From UBA4459 sp036351335 (GTDB lineage: Bacteria; Bacteroidota; Bacteroidia; Bacteroidales; F082), in the NCBI GenBank assembly GCA_036351335.1, contig JAZBOW010000101.1, forward strand, positions 1 through 10,998: a DNA stretch of 10,998 bases. Direction: 5' to 3'. Both the position numbers and the translations under genes were made by a program. Positions 1 through 7,283 of this stretch are shown in pieces. The notes under the pieces are model-generated. The model ran no database searches. It worked only from the letters and a program-made list of their open reading frames with translations, and was not told where the DNA came from. Position 1 is the stretch's first letter. Each line of letters opens with the position of its first letter.

Positions 1-1
1 G

Positions 2-331
2 TCTCAAGCATTTTTGTATTGGTTGCGCTCCACTTCGAAAGTGGAAAATGAGGTGATTTACATCAGGCAGATCAACGAAATGGATAATAGTTTTATCAAA
101 TCAATACCACAATCAAAATTGATTATTCTGAGAAATATATTAATTCAAAATGGTATTACCAATCAAAGTCATTCGCAGAAGTCTGGCGAAGATCTGGATA
201 TGGCCAAACTCCAGCTGGATCAGATGCTGGATGACGGGCTTCTGATAAGAAATCAAGAGTTTTATTTTGTTAATCCATTGATATACAGCCAGATAGTAAA
301 CGAACTATACTTACAAAACCTACTTCATTAA
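2..331 (+). CDS. 3' end of an unidentified gene cut by the window edge; C-terminal helical/winged-helix-like segment
   Basis: The frame is open from the first complete codon at base 2 to the TAA at 329-331, giving 109 residues. A TTG at 14 could serve as a start, but the frame continues upstream without a stop, so this is most likely the tail of a longer protein. The visible part is soluble, with no membrane segment. It begins with a hydrophobic/aromatic stretch (FLYWLRS). A helix-rich segment follows, with the layout of a winged helix: leucine-rich helices, then LDQMLDDGLLIR, then a short strand with NPLIYSQIV. Similar tails occur at the C-termini of some Bacteroidota P-loop ATPases, but no catalytic motif lies in view, so this is an impression from pattern only. 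The gene ends 10 bases before the MscS-type gene, which suggests co-transcription. Confidence 0.55.
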   Translation, partial: SQAFLYWLRSTSKVENEVIYIRQINEMDNSFIKSIPQSKLIILRNILIQNGITNQSHSQKSGEDLDMAKLQLDQMLDDGLLIRNQEFYFVNPLIYSQIVNELYLQNLLH

Positions 332-341
332 TTAAATAATT

Positions 342-1349
342 ATGAAAATCAGTCATTTCAATTTCTTAAGTGTTACTTTGCTGTTCCTTTTGGTATTTAC
401 GATGAGTTACGCGAATAGCCAACTAACCCAGGCTGATACAATCCTTCAGGAAGCAATCGCGGATACATCAAAAGTAAGCACTGCTTTGAAACCCATTACC
501 GATCTGGTAAAAAGCGATACAGTTCAGAAAGCGGAAGGAAAAAGTAAGGGTTTTGGTCCTCCAGAACTTACGGAGATCATTTCAATTTCCAAAGTTATCT
601 GGACCATTATAACCTTGATTGTTGGGTATTTTGTTATAAAACTACTGCTAAGCCTTCTAAGTAATATAGCACTCCGAAATAAAAAATATGAATTTGCGAC
701 CAAAAGGATAATTCCAATAGTTCGGATACTCAGTTGGACATTTCTTATTTATATGATTGTTGTTGGTATTTATAGCCCGCCAGCAGCTACCATATTTGCT
801 TTTCTGGCATCCCTGGGTTTTGCAGTTGGTTTTGCAGCCCAGGATTTATTGAAGAATGTATTCGGTGGATTGGTGGTTATGTTCGACAGGCCATTTCAAA
901 TCGGTGATAAAATTGAAACCGGGAAGTACTATGGTGAAGTGGTAGAGATAGGTATCCGTTCCACCAAAGTCGTATCGCCTGATGATTCGCTGATTACCAT
1001 ACCCAATAGTGAATTTATGATGCAGAATGTGTCCAATGCCAATTCAGGTGAAAATAATTGCCAGGTGGTAGCTGAAATTTACTTGCCGCTAAATGTGGAT
1101 ACTGACCGGGTCAGAAAAATTGCAACAGAAGCAGCACTGGTGTCGAAGTATATATTTTTAAATAAGCCTATTGTCGTTTTATTCTTTAACGAGTTTAAAG
1201 ACCGTAGCTCGGTATTGAAAATGCGGTTAAAAGCCTATGTATCCAACCTTGACAAAGAGTTCGTATTTAAAAGTGAAATGACAGAACTGGTGATAGGGGA
1301 ATTGATAAAAGAAGGTATTCTCAAACAGGATTTTTCTACAGGGACGTAG
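342..1349 (+). CDS. MscS-family small-conductance mechanosensitive ion channel
   Basis: Predicted inner-membrane channel that opens under membrane tension and releases solutes after hypo-osmotic shock. The 335-residue product starts with a signal-like hydrophobic stretch (about residues 8-24) and a polar periplasmic segment to about residue 82. Three membrane helices follow at roughly 84-110, 124-146 and 148-180. The third is the Gly/Ala-rich pore helix with the family hallmark (FAVGFAAQDLLKNVFGG, 160-176), followed by the diagnostic FDRPFQIGD (181-189) that opens the cytoplasmic beta domain. The motif ITIPNSEFM (218-226) is also typical. The C-terminal alpha/beta domain runs to the end. It is somewhat longer than E. 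coli MscS (286 residues), mainly because of the N-terminal extension. The ATG lies 10 bases after the upstream stop. No Shine-Dalgarno is visible, as is usual in Bacteroidota. The gene converges on the photolyase gene with 13 bases between the stops. Confidence 0.93.
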   Translation: MKISHFNFLSVTLLFLLVFTMSYANSQLTQADTILQEAIADTSKVSTALKPITDLVKSDTVQKAEGKSKGFGPPELTEIISISKVIWTIITLIVGYFVIKLLLSLLSNIALRNKKYEFATKRIIPIVRILSWTFLIYMIVVGIYSPPAATIFAFLASLGFAVGFAAQDLLKNVFGGLVVMFDRPFQIGDKIETGKYYGEVVEIGIRSTKVVSPDDSLITIPNSEFMMQNVSNANSGENNCQVVAEIYLPLNVDTDRVRKIATEAALVSKYIFLNKPIVVLFFNEFKDRSSVLKMRLKAYVSNLDKEFVFKSEMTELVIGELIKEGILKQDFSTGT

Positions 1350-1362
1350 TATGGCACTATTG

Positions 1363-2652
1363 TCAAAGCTTGGTTTTCATTCCTTTTTGATAGGTTTCCA
1401 ACGCCCTTTGCCGGGCCATTTTATGATCAACCATCGGTGCCGGATAACTATTTGAGCCCAGTTCAGGTATCCACTTTTTAACGTATTCCTTATTCTTATC
1501 GAATTTTTTTAATTGTTCAATGGGATTAAAAATCCTGAAATATGGTGCAGCATCACATCCGGTTCCGGAAGCCCATTGCCAGTTACCATTGTTGGATGAG
1601 AGTTCGTAATCCAGGAGCTTGGAAGCAAAGTAAGCTTCACCCCACTGCCAATCGATCAGCAGGTGTTTACATAGAAACCCGGCGGTGACCATCCTGACAC
1701 GATTATGCAAATAGCCAGTGGCATTTAGTTGTCGCATGCCTGCATCTACCATGGGATACCCGGTTTGACCTTCGCACCATTTTTTAAATTCATTTTCGTC
1801 ATTCCGCCACTGGATACCATCATATTTGGTTCTAAAATTGTGATGGACAACATCTGGGAAATGAAATAGTATTTGCATAAAAAATTCACGCCAGATAAGT
1901 TCGCTCTGAAATACTGTATCAGAAGGTTTGAGCCTTGCTATAATTTGCCGGGGGCTTACTGTTCCGAATCGTAAATGGGGGCTTAGGTAGCTTGTGTTGT
2001 CTTCAGCGGGATAATTGCGAGTCATGGCATAGGAATCCAATCCTGATAGGTTATAATCTCTCACTTTGATAGATGACCTCTTAAACCCGATTTCAGTCAG
2101 GGAAGGAAAGGGATGATCTGATGGTTTAAAATTTTCCAATGTTGTGAGGTCTTCAGGAGTTGAATCAATAGATTTGAAAGTGTCGAGCCACTTATTTTTA
2201 TATGGCGTAAATACTGTGTAAGGCCTTCCGTCATCTTTCATCACTTCACTTTCTTCAAAAATTACCTGGTCTTTAAATGCCAGCAATTCAATACCTTTTT
2301 TTTGAAGTAAATCTTTAACCTTTTGATCCCTTTCCCTGGCATAAGGCTCATAATCTTTGTTGATATATACCCGGGCTATTTCAAAACGATTTATTAGTTC
2401 CTCCCAAATTTGTGCGGGGTCGCCCTGCAAGCATAGCAAAGAACTGCCTTTTTTTCTCAATTCCTTATGCAGGTTGAGAAGCGTTCCATATATAAAGGAA
2501 ATCCGGGCATCGTCAACGGGTAATTCTTGTATAATTTGCCGGTCGAATATAAAAAGAGGCATGACGGGAAAATCCGATTTTAAGGCTTCGTTTAAAGCCG
2601 TATTGTCTGCCAGACGTAAATCGCGTCTTAACCAAAATATGGATCGTTTCAT
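1363..2652 (-). CDS. phr: Class I cyclobutane pyrimidine dimer (CPD) photolyase
   Basis: Light-driven, FAD-dependent repair of UV-induced cyclobutane pyrimidine dimers. The 429 residues comprise the alpha/beta antenna domain (about 1-130, opening with IFWLRRDLRLADN) and the helical FAD-binding domain (about 200-400). Comparison with remembered E. coli Phr gives these equivalents. Lesion-contacting residues are E251 (E274), W254 (W277), N317 (N341), R318 (R342), M321 (M345) and W360 (W384). The Asn next to flavin N5 is N354 (N378). The electron-transfer triad is W282, W335 and W358 (W306, W359, W382), all present. Met321, rather than the His found in (6-4) enzymes, argues for CPD specificity. 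The antenna pigment is uncertain, because the E. coli folate-binding Glu109 position appears to be Ala. The ATG directly abuts the TAA of the upstream gene (TAAATG), which suggests translational coupling. It is the last gene of the - strand run. Confidence 0.96.
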   Translation of the reverse strand: MKRSIFWLRRDLRLADNTALNEALKSDFPVMPLFIFDRQIIQELPVDDARISFIYGTLLNLHKELRKKGSSLLCLQGDPAQIWEELINRFEIARVYINKDYEPYARERDQKVKDLLQKKGIELLAFKDQVIFEESEVMKDDGRPYTVFTPYKNKWLDTFKSIDSTPEDLTTLENFKPSDHPFPSLTEIGFKRSSIKVRDYNLSGLDSYAMTRNYPAEDNTSYLSPHLRFGTVSPRQIIARLKPSDTVFQSELIWREFFMQILFHFPDVVHHNFRTKYDGIQWRNDENEFKKWCEGQTGYPMVDAGMRQLNATGYLHNRVRMVTAGFLCKHLLIDWQWGEAYFASKLLDYELSSNNGNWQWASGTGCDAAPYFRIFNPIEQLKKFDKNKEYVKKWIPELGSNSYPAPMVDHKMARQRALETYQKGMKTKL

Positions 2653-4068
2653 TTATTTAACTAATTTATTGATCAATCCATTGAAGATAATCCCATGAAA
2701 TGGATAGACAGCATACCAGTAGAACCGACCTGATAATCCTTTGGGTCGGAAAGTAGCCGTTTGCCATAAAGTTTCACCAATTATTTTAAACTCAAGCCAT
2801 GCTTCACCGGGCAGTTTCATCTCGGCAAAAAGCAATAGGCGTCCTTCTTCTTTATTGGCAAATAATACCCGCCAGAAATCAATAGCATCACCCGCCGATA
2901 ACCGGGTTGTATTTGATCTGCCTCTTCTTAAACCCACACCACCATATATTTGATCAATAAAACCCCTGATTTTCCATAACCAATCTGCATAATACCATCC
3001 AGTCTCTCCTCCAATCCGCCAGATACGATTCAAAGTGGTGTTACGGTTTGAAATGGGTTTGCTTCTTTGGTCAATAAAACAGCCGTGTGTCGGAACATTT
3101 ATAAAATCTGATAGTTTCAAAAGGAGTGTCCCGCTGATGAGTGAATCTTTCCAGCTTGAAACAATCTGCTGTCCTTCAATTTTTAACAAAGTCTTTTGCA
3201 ATGCTTCCTCATAACCAACAGGAACGATCTTCAGGATTTTATCGAGATCATTATTCCTGCAGATGACTTCCACTTTCATACTACTCACCAGCGCCGTTGC
3301 CAGCTTGTAAGAAGTTGACGTAACGAAATACAACCAATAAGAAGAAAGTTTTGGGGTCATTACCGGAACGATCATAATCCTGCGATCAAGTCCTCTGACT
3401 TTTGCATAGCCCATTAGCATTTCTTTATAGGAAATAATATCAGGACCTCCGATATCGAAGTTTTTTCCGAATGTAGTTTCATTAAAAAGTGTGGTAGATA
3501 AAAACCTGATCACATCTCCAACACCAATTGGCTGGCACTTGGTGTTAAGCCATTTAGGTGTAACCATGACCGGTAGTTTCTCCACCAGGTCACGAATGAT
3601 CTCAAAAGATGCGCTGCCCGAACCAATAATTATCCCAGCCCTTAAGGTCGTAAAATGATAGCTGCCTTTGGCTAACTCATCTTCAACAGCTTTACGTGAT
3701 GATAGGTGTTTTGAGAGTGTAGCTTCGTTGATAATACCGCTAAGATAGATTGCATGAGTTGCTTTTGTATTGCTGATAATATGCCTGAAATTTTCAGCCG
3801 AATGTAATTCCAGTTTCTCATAATCAGATGTGGTGGACATGGAATGCATGAGGTAGTAGGCGCCATCAATATCATGCGGAATGCGCTCCAGGGATGACTT
3901 GTTCAGAAAATCGGCTTCGATGATATCAATACTTTTTATTAAAGATGCAGGTGGGTTAAAACGATTTTTATCCCTAACACAACAAACCACATGATGCCCG
4001 TCCTTTACAAGTTCCGGTAATAAACGTTTGCCAATATATCCGTTAGCTCCGGTTAAGAGTATTTTCAT
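2653..4068 (-). CDS. YbjT-like NAD(P)-binding Rossmann protein with C-terminal DUF2867
   Basis: Predicted oxidoreductase-like protein of the atypical/extended short-chain dehydrogenase type; its substrate is unknown. With the start at 4068 it has 471 residues, close to E. coli YbjT. The nucleotide-binding motif TGANGYIG is at 6-13. YLMHSM (72-77) and LRAGIIIGSGSASFEIIRD (142-160) match YbjT closely as I remember it. The C-terminal DUF2867 domain spans about 330-468 and includes GDAIDFWRV, LLLFAEMKLPG and GRFYWYAVYPFH. The frame stays open to 4200, but those 44 extra residues overlap the coding end of the upstream gene and precede the natural MKILLTGANGYIG start, so the inner ATG is chosen. 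An AGAAAGGTAA stretch lies upstream of it. The gene sits between the DUF393 and photolyase genes. YbjT/DUF2867 proteins next to photolyases are, to my knowledge, common in light-induced gene sets, so a role in photo-oxidative stress is inferred rather than shown. Confidence 0.87.
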   Translation of the reverse strand: MKILLTGANGYIGKRLLPELVKDGHHVVCCVRDKNRFNPPASLIKSIDIIEADFLNKSSLERIPHDIDGAYYLMHSMSTTSDYEKLELHSAENFRHIISNTKATHAIYLSGIINEATLSKHLSSRKAVEDELAKGSYHFTTLRAGIIIGSGSASFEIIRDLVEKLPVMVTPKWLNTKCQPIGVGDVIRFLSTTLFNETTFGKNFDIGGPDIISYKEMLMGYAKVRGLDRRIMIVPVMTPKLSSYWLYFVTSTSYKLATALVSSMKVEVICRNNDLDKILKIVPVGYEEALQKTLLKIEGQQIVSSWKDSLISGTLLLKLSDFINVPTHGCFIDQRSKPISNRNTTLNRIWRIGGETGWYYADWLWKIRGFIDQIYGGVGLRRGRSNTTRLSAGDAIDFWRVLFANKEEGRLLLFAEMKLPGEAWLEFKIIGETLWQTATFRPKGLSGRFYWYAVYPFHGIIFNGLINKLVK

Positions 4069-4105
4069 TTGTTTTTGTTTACCTTTCTGGCTATAAAAAG
4101 ACAGT

Positions 4106-4546
4106 TTATTCAATAAACCGGCTTTGAATTTCCTTTGTGGGGACCATACATATGATTCTTTTACCAAAAATCTGGTACCGCCATTTAGCAACAAGATCAT
4201 ACAGAAAATCCCTTACCGGTTTCGGAATGATCATGCACACATAAAGTATTTTAAACGGCCAGCCAAGTGTTTTGAAGACTTGTAAGACAGCAGTTGATTT
4301 CACATATGCTTTCCCCTCTTTGAAATAAACAACGGTTGCGGATGAATTGTTCACCAATGGATGTGCTTGAAGCAAGGTCTGACCTCTGGCACTCTGCAAT
4401 GTGGCAAATTTAAACCGGGCATCGGGGTCATTCCTGATGATGAATTGAACGCTTCGGTTGCAGAGATTGCAAATGCCATCAAATAGAATGATATTCTTTT
4501 GATCGTAAACATTGTTCTGCGGCCTATGAACATTACGAGCTTTCAA
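4106..4546 (-). CDS. DCC-family (DUF393) putative thiol-disulfide oxidoreductase, TTG start
   Basis: A 146-residue protein with the family signature: FDGICNLCN at 22-30, where D23, C26 and C29 give the family its DCC name. The rest fits too, with a conserved SVQFIIRND-type helix (32-40), FKFATLQS (46-52), a TAVLQVFKTLGW helix (85-96) and a hydrophobic segment ending in IPKPVRDFLYDLVAKWRY (107-124). Family members are predicted thioredoxin-fold redox proteins, but most have no assigned substrate. The start is unusual. No in-frame ATG lies between the upstream in-frame stop (TAA at 4562-4564) and residue 105, well past the motif, so TTG at 4544-4546 is the only standard start. An A/G-rich stretch (AAAAGAAAGAAAAA) just upstream may help initiation. 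It lies 54 bases after the PsiD-like gene and 37 before the YbjT-like gene. An ATG-initiated frame at 4568 stops after 11 codons, so a sequencing frameshift at the 5' end cannot be excluded. Confidence 0.85.
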   Translation of the reverse strand: MKARNVHRPQNNVYDQKNIILFDGICNLCNRSVQFIIRNDPDARFKFATLQSARGQTLLQAHPLVNNSSATVVYFKEGKAYVKSTAVLQVFKTLGWPFKILYVCMIIPKPVRDFLYDLVAKWRYQIFGKRIICMVPTKEIQSRFIE

Positions 4547-4600
4547 TGATTTTTCTTTCTTTTAACATATTGGAATAAAAAGTCATTGAATCCAGTTATA

Positions 4601-5938
4601 CTAGTTTAATACATTTGCAATCTTTGCTCTTACAGGGATGTTTTCCGAATTAAGTCCTGGTGTCTGTCCATGCAAATCAAAATCGAGTTGTACCTGGGGC
4701 CTGAATATTAAGCAATGCGTAGAACCTCCAAAATGAAACATTCCAAGTTGTTCCCCTTTTGTCACATACTGCCCTTCGTAGACGGTAATGTCACAAGTTG
4801 AAACTTCAGCCATACCAATGAACATGACGCACATCAATCCAATATCCGGGTTGTCAGCTTCAATAAAGACCAATGCCCGTGTAGCTACTTCAGAAATATA
4901 AGCCTGTGATTCATTAGGCCCTGAAGGATCAAAACCTTCCGATAATGCTTCGGCATAATAAGATCCATCCACAACGGTTGTTTTTACGATTTTACCGCTC
5001 ACAGGGCTATGCCAGCGATGGTAGGCCAGTGCACTTAAAAAGGCCTGATAAATCGTGCCTCCTACAAACTGTTCAACAAAAGGGTCACCAGCCATCATAT
5101 GTTCAAGCGAATAAGGTTGCGCTTTCATCCAGAATCTGTCAAGTCTTTTAACATCTTTTGCTATTCTGTAAGGAGCCGATTCGCACGCATTAGCAATAAT
5201 GGCATCATTTTCAGGATTGGCAACAGGTCTTCTTCCTTCCCGAAATTCTCGGGTAAAGAAATTATCCCATGAGGTAAATCCATAATATGGTAATTCAGGA
5301 TCACATTTAAAATCCTGCACAAAAGTGGGCATGGCTTCCTGGGCATCCTTGCCAAACCATCCTGTTCGAGGATCATCATCTAAAACCGCACGTGAATCAG
5401 CAGATCCTAAAAAAGTCGCCCATTCGTTAAGGAGCTTTTTAAGCTGCCGGTTGACCTTTTCGTTTAAGAAGACCGATGATCCGGCAGGTGTGCCCATGGG
5501 CCAATCTAAAATTGCATTGATCGGAAAACCTACAAGCCCTGTTTTGTTAAACTCCGGAGCATTTGTCATCACATGATTGATCAGTTGTAGCATATGGATA
5601 TAGTCTCTTACCTGTGGCTTTCCGCTAGGGTCATAATTATAAGGCGGCTTGTTCGGAACCTGTGTGAACATCTGGTGAAAAAGCATATATATTTCGGGAT
5701 CGCTCTCTATCAATTCCTTAAATTCTTCAACAACTGGCAATAACGCCGTTTTATCTGAATCGACTTTTGTAATCAGGTCATCCATCCATTGATCCAGGAT
5801 AGCCTGATCTGAAGGGAGCCACTCACCTACACGGTATGGAGTAACACTGTCATCAATTACTTTGTTAACACCCGATTGTGCCCATACAGAAGTGCAGGCA
5901 TTGATAACGATAAAAATGACTAAAATTAATTTTTTCAT
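4601..5938 (-). CDS. Secreted PsiD-like pyruvoyl-dependent decarboxylase (phosphatidylserine decarboxylase superfamily)
   Basis: Predicted to self-cleave and generate a pyruvoyl cofactor that decarboxylates an amino-acid-type substrate. The 445 residues start with a signal peptide (hydrophobic 4-19, likely cut after VWA at 18-20). An N-terminal domain typical of PsiD-type proteins spans about 35-205 (GEWLPSD, FKELIES, VGFPINAILDWPMGTPAG, GWFGKDA), and the catalytic domain spans about 215-445. The latter carries SWDNFFTREF (223-232), NACESAPYRI (250-259), YHRWHSPVSG (306-315), FIEADNPDIGL (358-368) and FGGSTH (403-408). Cleavage is expected between G405 and S406. These segments, including the ACES box and the YHRWH and FHFGGS motifs, match the fungal L-tryptophan decarboxylase PsiD as I remember it, and fit better than true Psd, which has SPADG in place of ACES. 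Export distinguishes it from PsiD, which I recall as lacking a signal sequence. The substrate (aromatic amino acid or other) is not determined. It lies 76 bases after the porin gene. Confidence 0.88.
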   Translation of the reverse strand: MKKLILVIFIVINACTSVWAQSGVNKVIDDSVTPYRVGEWLPSDQAILDQWMDDLITKVDSDKTALLPVVEEFKELIESDPEIYMLFHQMFTQVPNKPPYNYDPSGKPQVRDYIHMLQLINHVMTNAPEFNKTGLVGFPINAILDWPMGTPAGSSVFLNEKVNRQLKKLLNEWATFLGSADSRAVLDDDPRTGWFGKDAQEAMPTFVQDFKCDPELPYYGFTSWDNFFTREFREGRRPVANPENDAIIANACESAPYRIAKDVKRLDRFWMKAQPYSLEHMMAGDPFVEQFVGGTIYQAFLSALAYHRWHSPVSGKIVKTTVVDGSYYAEALSEGFDPSGPNESQAYISEVATRALVFIEADNPDIGLMCVMFIGMAEVSTCDITVYEGQYVTKGEQLGMFHFGGSTHCLIFRPQVQLDFDLHGQTPGLNSENIPVRAKIANVLN

Positions 5939-6014
5939 TGTTGATTGCTTTTAAATGTGGTTTGTTTAATAGATAGTATTCTTTTAACAATAGTTCTTTA
6001 TTTCATGCGTACTT

Positions 6015-7247
6015 TTAAAAATTAAATACACCCATCAACTGGATACGATAACCTTCACCCCAATCTTGTTCTTTATTAGTGTTCTTTCCATATAAAAATT
6101 CAATTCCCAATTTGATTCGGTCCAAAGGTGTATACATATAATTAAAAGCTCCGTACCAGCTGTTATCAAAAATCAAAGAATCACTTACATTGGTATTGTC
6201 CAGGTACACATAACTGGCAATAATATTTGATTCCATTTTTTGATTCCATGCATGTTTGTAGGCAACATATCCACCGTAAGTCGGCAGACTTATCATTGCT
6301 TCGTTATTATCCGGCATTGCATCATAACCGTATCCGGATATGTCATCCATATAATACGCGATTCCTTTACCATAAGAGAAAGACCAATAAAAGGATTCAT
6401 AGATATCTTTTCTATTGAGAAAGTTTACATAACCAGAAAAGTTAATACCCCATCCCGGTGTGTAGTCTACATTTAGATTCGATGAATCTGAATAACCAAT
6501 TGTTCGATAAATACCCGTTAATCGTAAATTTCCCCATGAACCTTGAGTTTGCACATAGGTTATAACGTCAGGGAATGCTTGATATTCCCTGATGTCATCA
6601 ATATCAGGATAGGGTGAGTAATCAGCTGGATGTGTTTCTACTGAAGCAGCAAAAGAAAATTTTTGCCGTAGAAAGGTATACCTGATCTGAGGATTTCTTG
6701 CCGCGAGAATACTACTGGGCCCTTCAAAATCAACCTGGTTTGGGGTTGCATCCACATTAAATGCTGCAGTCCAGTAAAGACCTACTAAAAAACTACCGTA
6801 TGCCGCATATGCCTGGCGTAAATGAATACCTATACTGGTAATTGACTCTGAAGTATAGAAATCAGTTTCTATATAAATCTTCAATTTGTTCTTATGGGTG
6901 ACCTGGTACAAACCTTCGAAGCCAATTCTGCTTTGCCTGGGATCCATTGAGAAGCGAAATGACTGCTCCTTTGCATTTGGATATATTGGGATCAGGCTTG
7001 GTATGAATTCACTTGTATTTTCAATATTTCCCCAATCTAATGAGGCAACAACCCGAACGTAACCCATTAGCTTTAATGATAGCTTATTGCTTTTGCCTGG
7101 TTCTAATTCAACAAGATTATTCTCGCTTCTGATTCCCTGTGGATGAAGAGGTTCGTATTGCTCTCTGAGCGAGTCGTTATTTTGTGTAAAAACAAAAGTG
7201 ATACTACTAAAGAATAGTATGGTAATGGTAATCAGGTTTGTTTTCAT
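6015..7247 (-). CDS. DcaP-like outer-membrane porin
   Basis: Predicted outer-membrane beta-barrel for diffusion of small, possibly carboxylated, solutes. The product has 410 residues with a signal peptide (hydrophobic 5-20, cleavage near TQ 21-22), a short polar periplasmic stretch (about 23-55), then alternating amphipathic strands to the C-terminus. It ends in Phe within GVFNF, the classic barrel-assembly signal. The segments FSMDPRQSRIGFE (99-111), LRQAYAAYGSFLVGLYWTAF-like (143-163) and VDFEGPSS (172-179) match the DcaP family. The Acinetobacter DcaP is reported to take up dicarboxylates and related anions; carrying this preference over is inference. The gene sits between two secreted decarboxylase genes, 36 bases after one and 76 before the other. 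That suggests it admits their substrate or releases their product. No Shine-Dalgarno is seen before the ATG. Confidence 0.85.
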   Translation of the reverse strand: MKTNLITITILFFSSITFVFTQNNDSLREQYEPLHPQGIRSENNLVELEPGKSNKLSLKLMGYVRVVASLDWGNIENTSEFIPSLIPIYPNAKEQSFRFSMDPRQSRIGFEGLYQVTHKNKLKIYIETDFYTSESITSIGIHLRQAYAAYGSFLVGLYWTAAFNVDATPNQVDFEGPSSILAARNPQIRYTFLRQKFSFAASVETHPADYSPYPDIDDIREYQAFPDVITYVQTQGSWGNLRLTGIYRTIGYSDSSNLNVDYTPGWGINFSGYVNFLNRKDIYESFYWSFSYGKGIAYYMDDISGYGYDAMPDNNEAMISLPTYGGYVAYKHAWNQKMESNIIASYVYLDNTNVSDSLIFDNSWYGAFNYMYTPLDRIKLGIEFLYGKNTNKEQDWGEGYRIQLMGVFNF

Positions 7248-7283
7248 AGTTGGTAACTATAGTTATAGACACAAATAACAACT

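Noticed and set aside
1350..1362. Bidirectional terminator between the convergent channel and photolyase genes
   Set aside because: The 13-base gap holds no stem or T run; only a short AAGCTT palindrome lies inside the photolyase end.
2357..2698. 113-residue open frame on the + strand across the photolyase start
   Set aside because: It is antisense to clearly conserved photolyase and YbjT-like coding sequence and has no family features.
4069..4200. N-terminal extension of the YbjT-like protein by 44 residues
   Set aside because: It overlaps the coding end of the DUF393 gene and precedes the natural MKILLTGANGYIG start; the extra residues do not resemble the family.
4351..4533. ATG-initiated 60-residue open frame on the - strand inside the DUF393 gene
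   Set aside because: It is out of frame with the conserved DCC protein and resembles no known protein; it is a shadow frame.
6227..6476. Two overlapping open frames on the + strand within the porin gene
   Set aside because: They are antisense to a well-supported beta-barrel gene and show no start context or recognisable domain.
7256..7265. AACTATAGTT palindrome upstream of the porin start as an operator
   Set aside because: It is a 10-base AT-rich palindrome of a kind expected by chance, with no second copy found near it.
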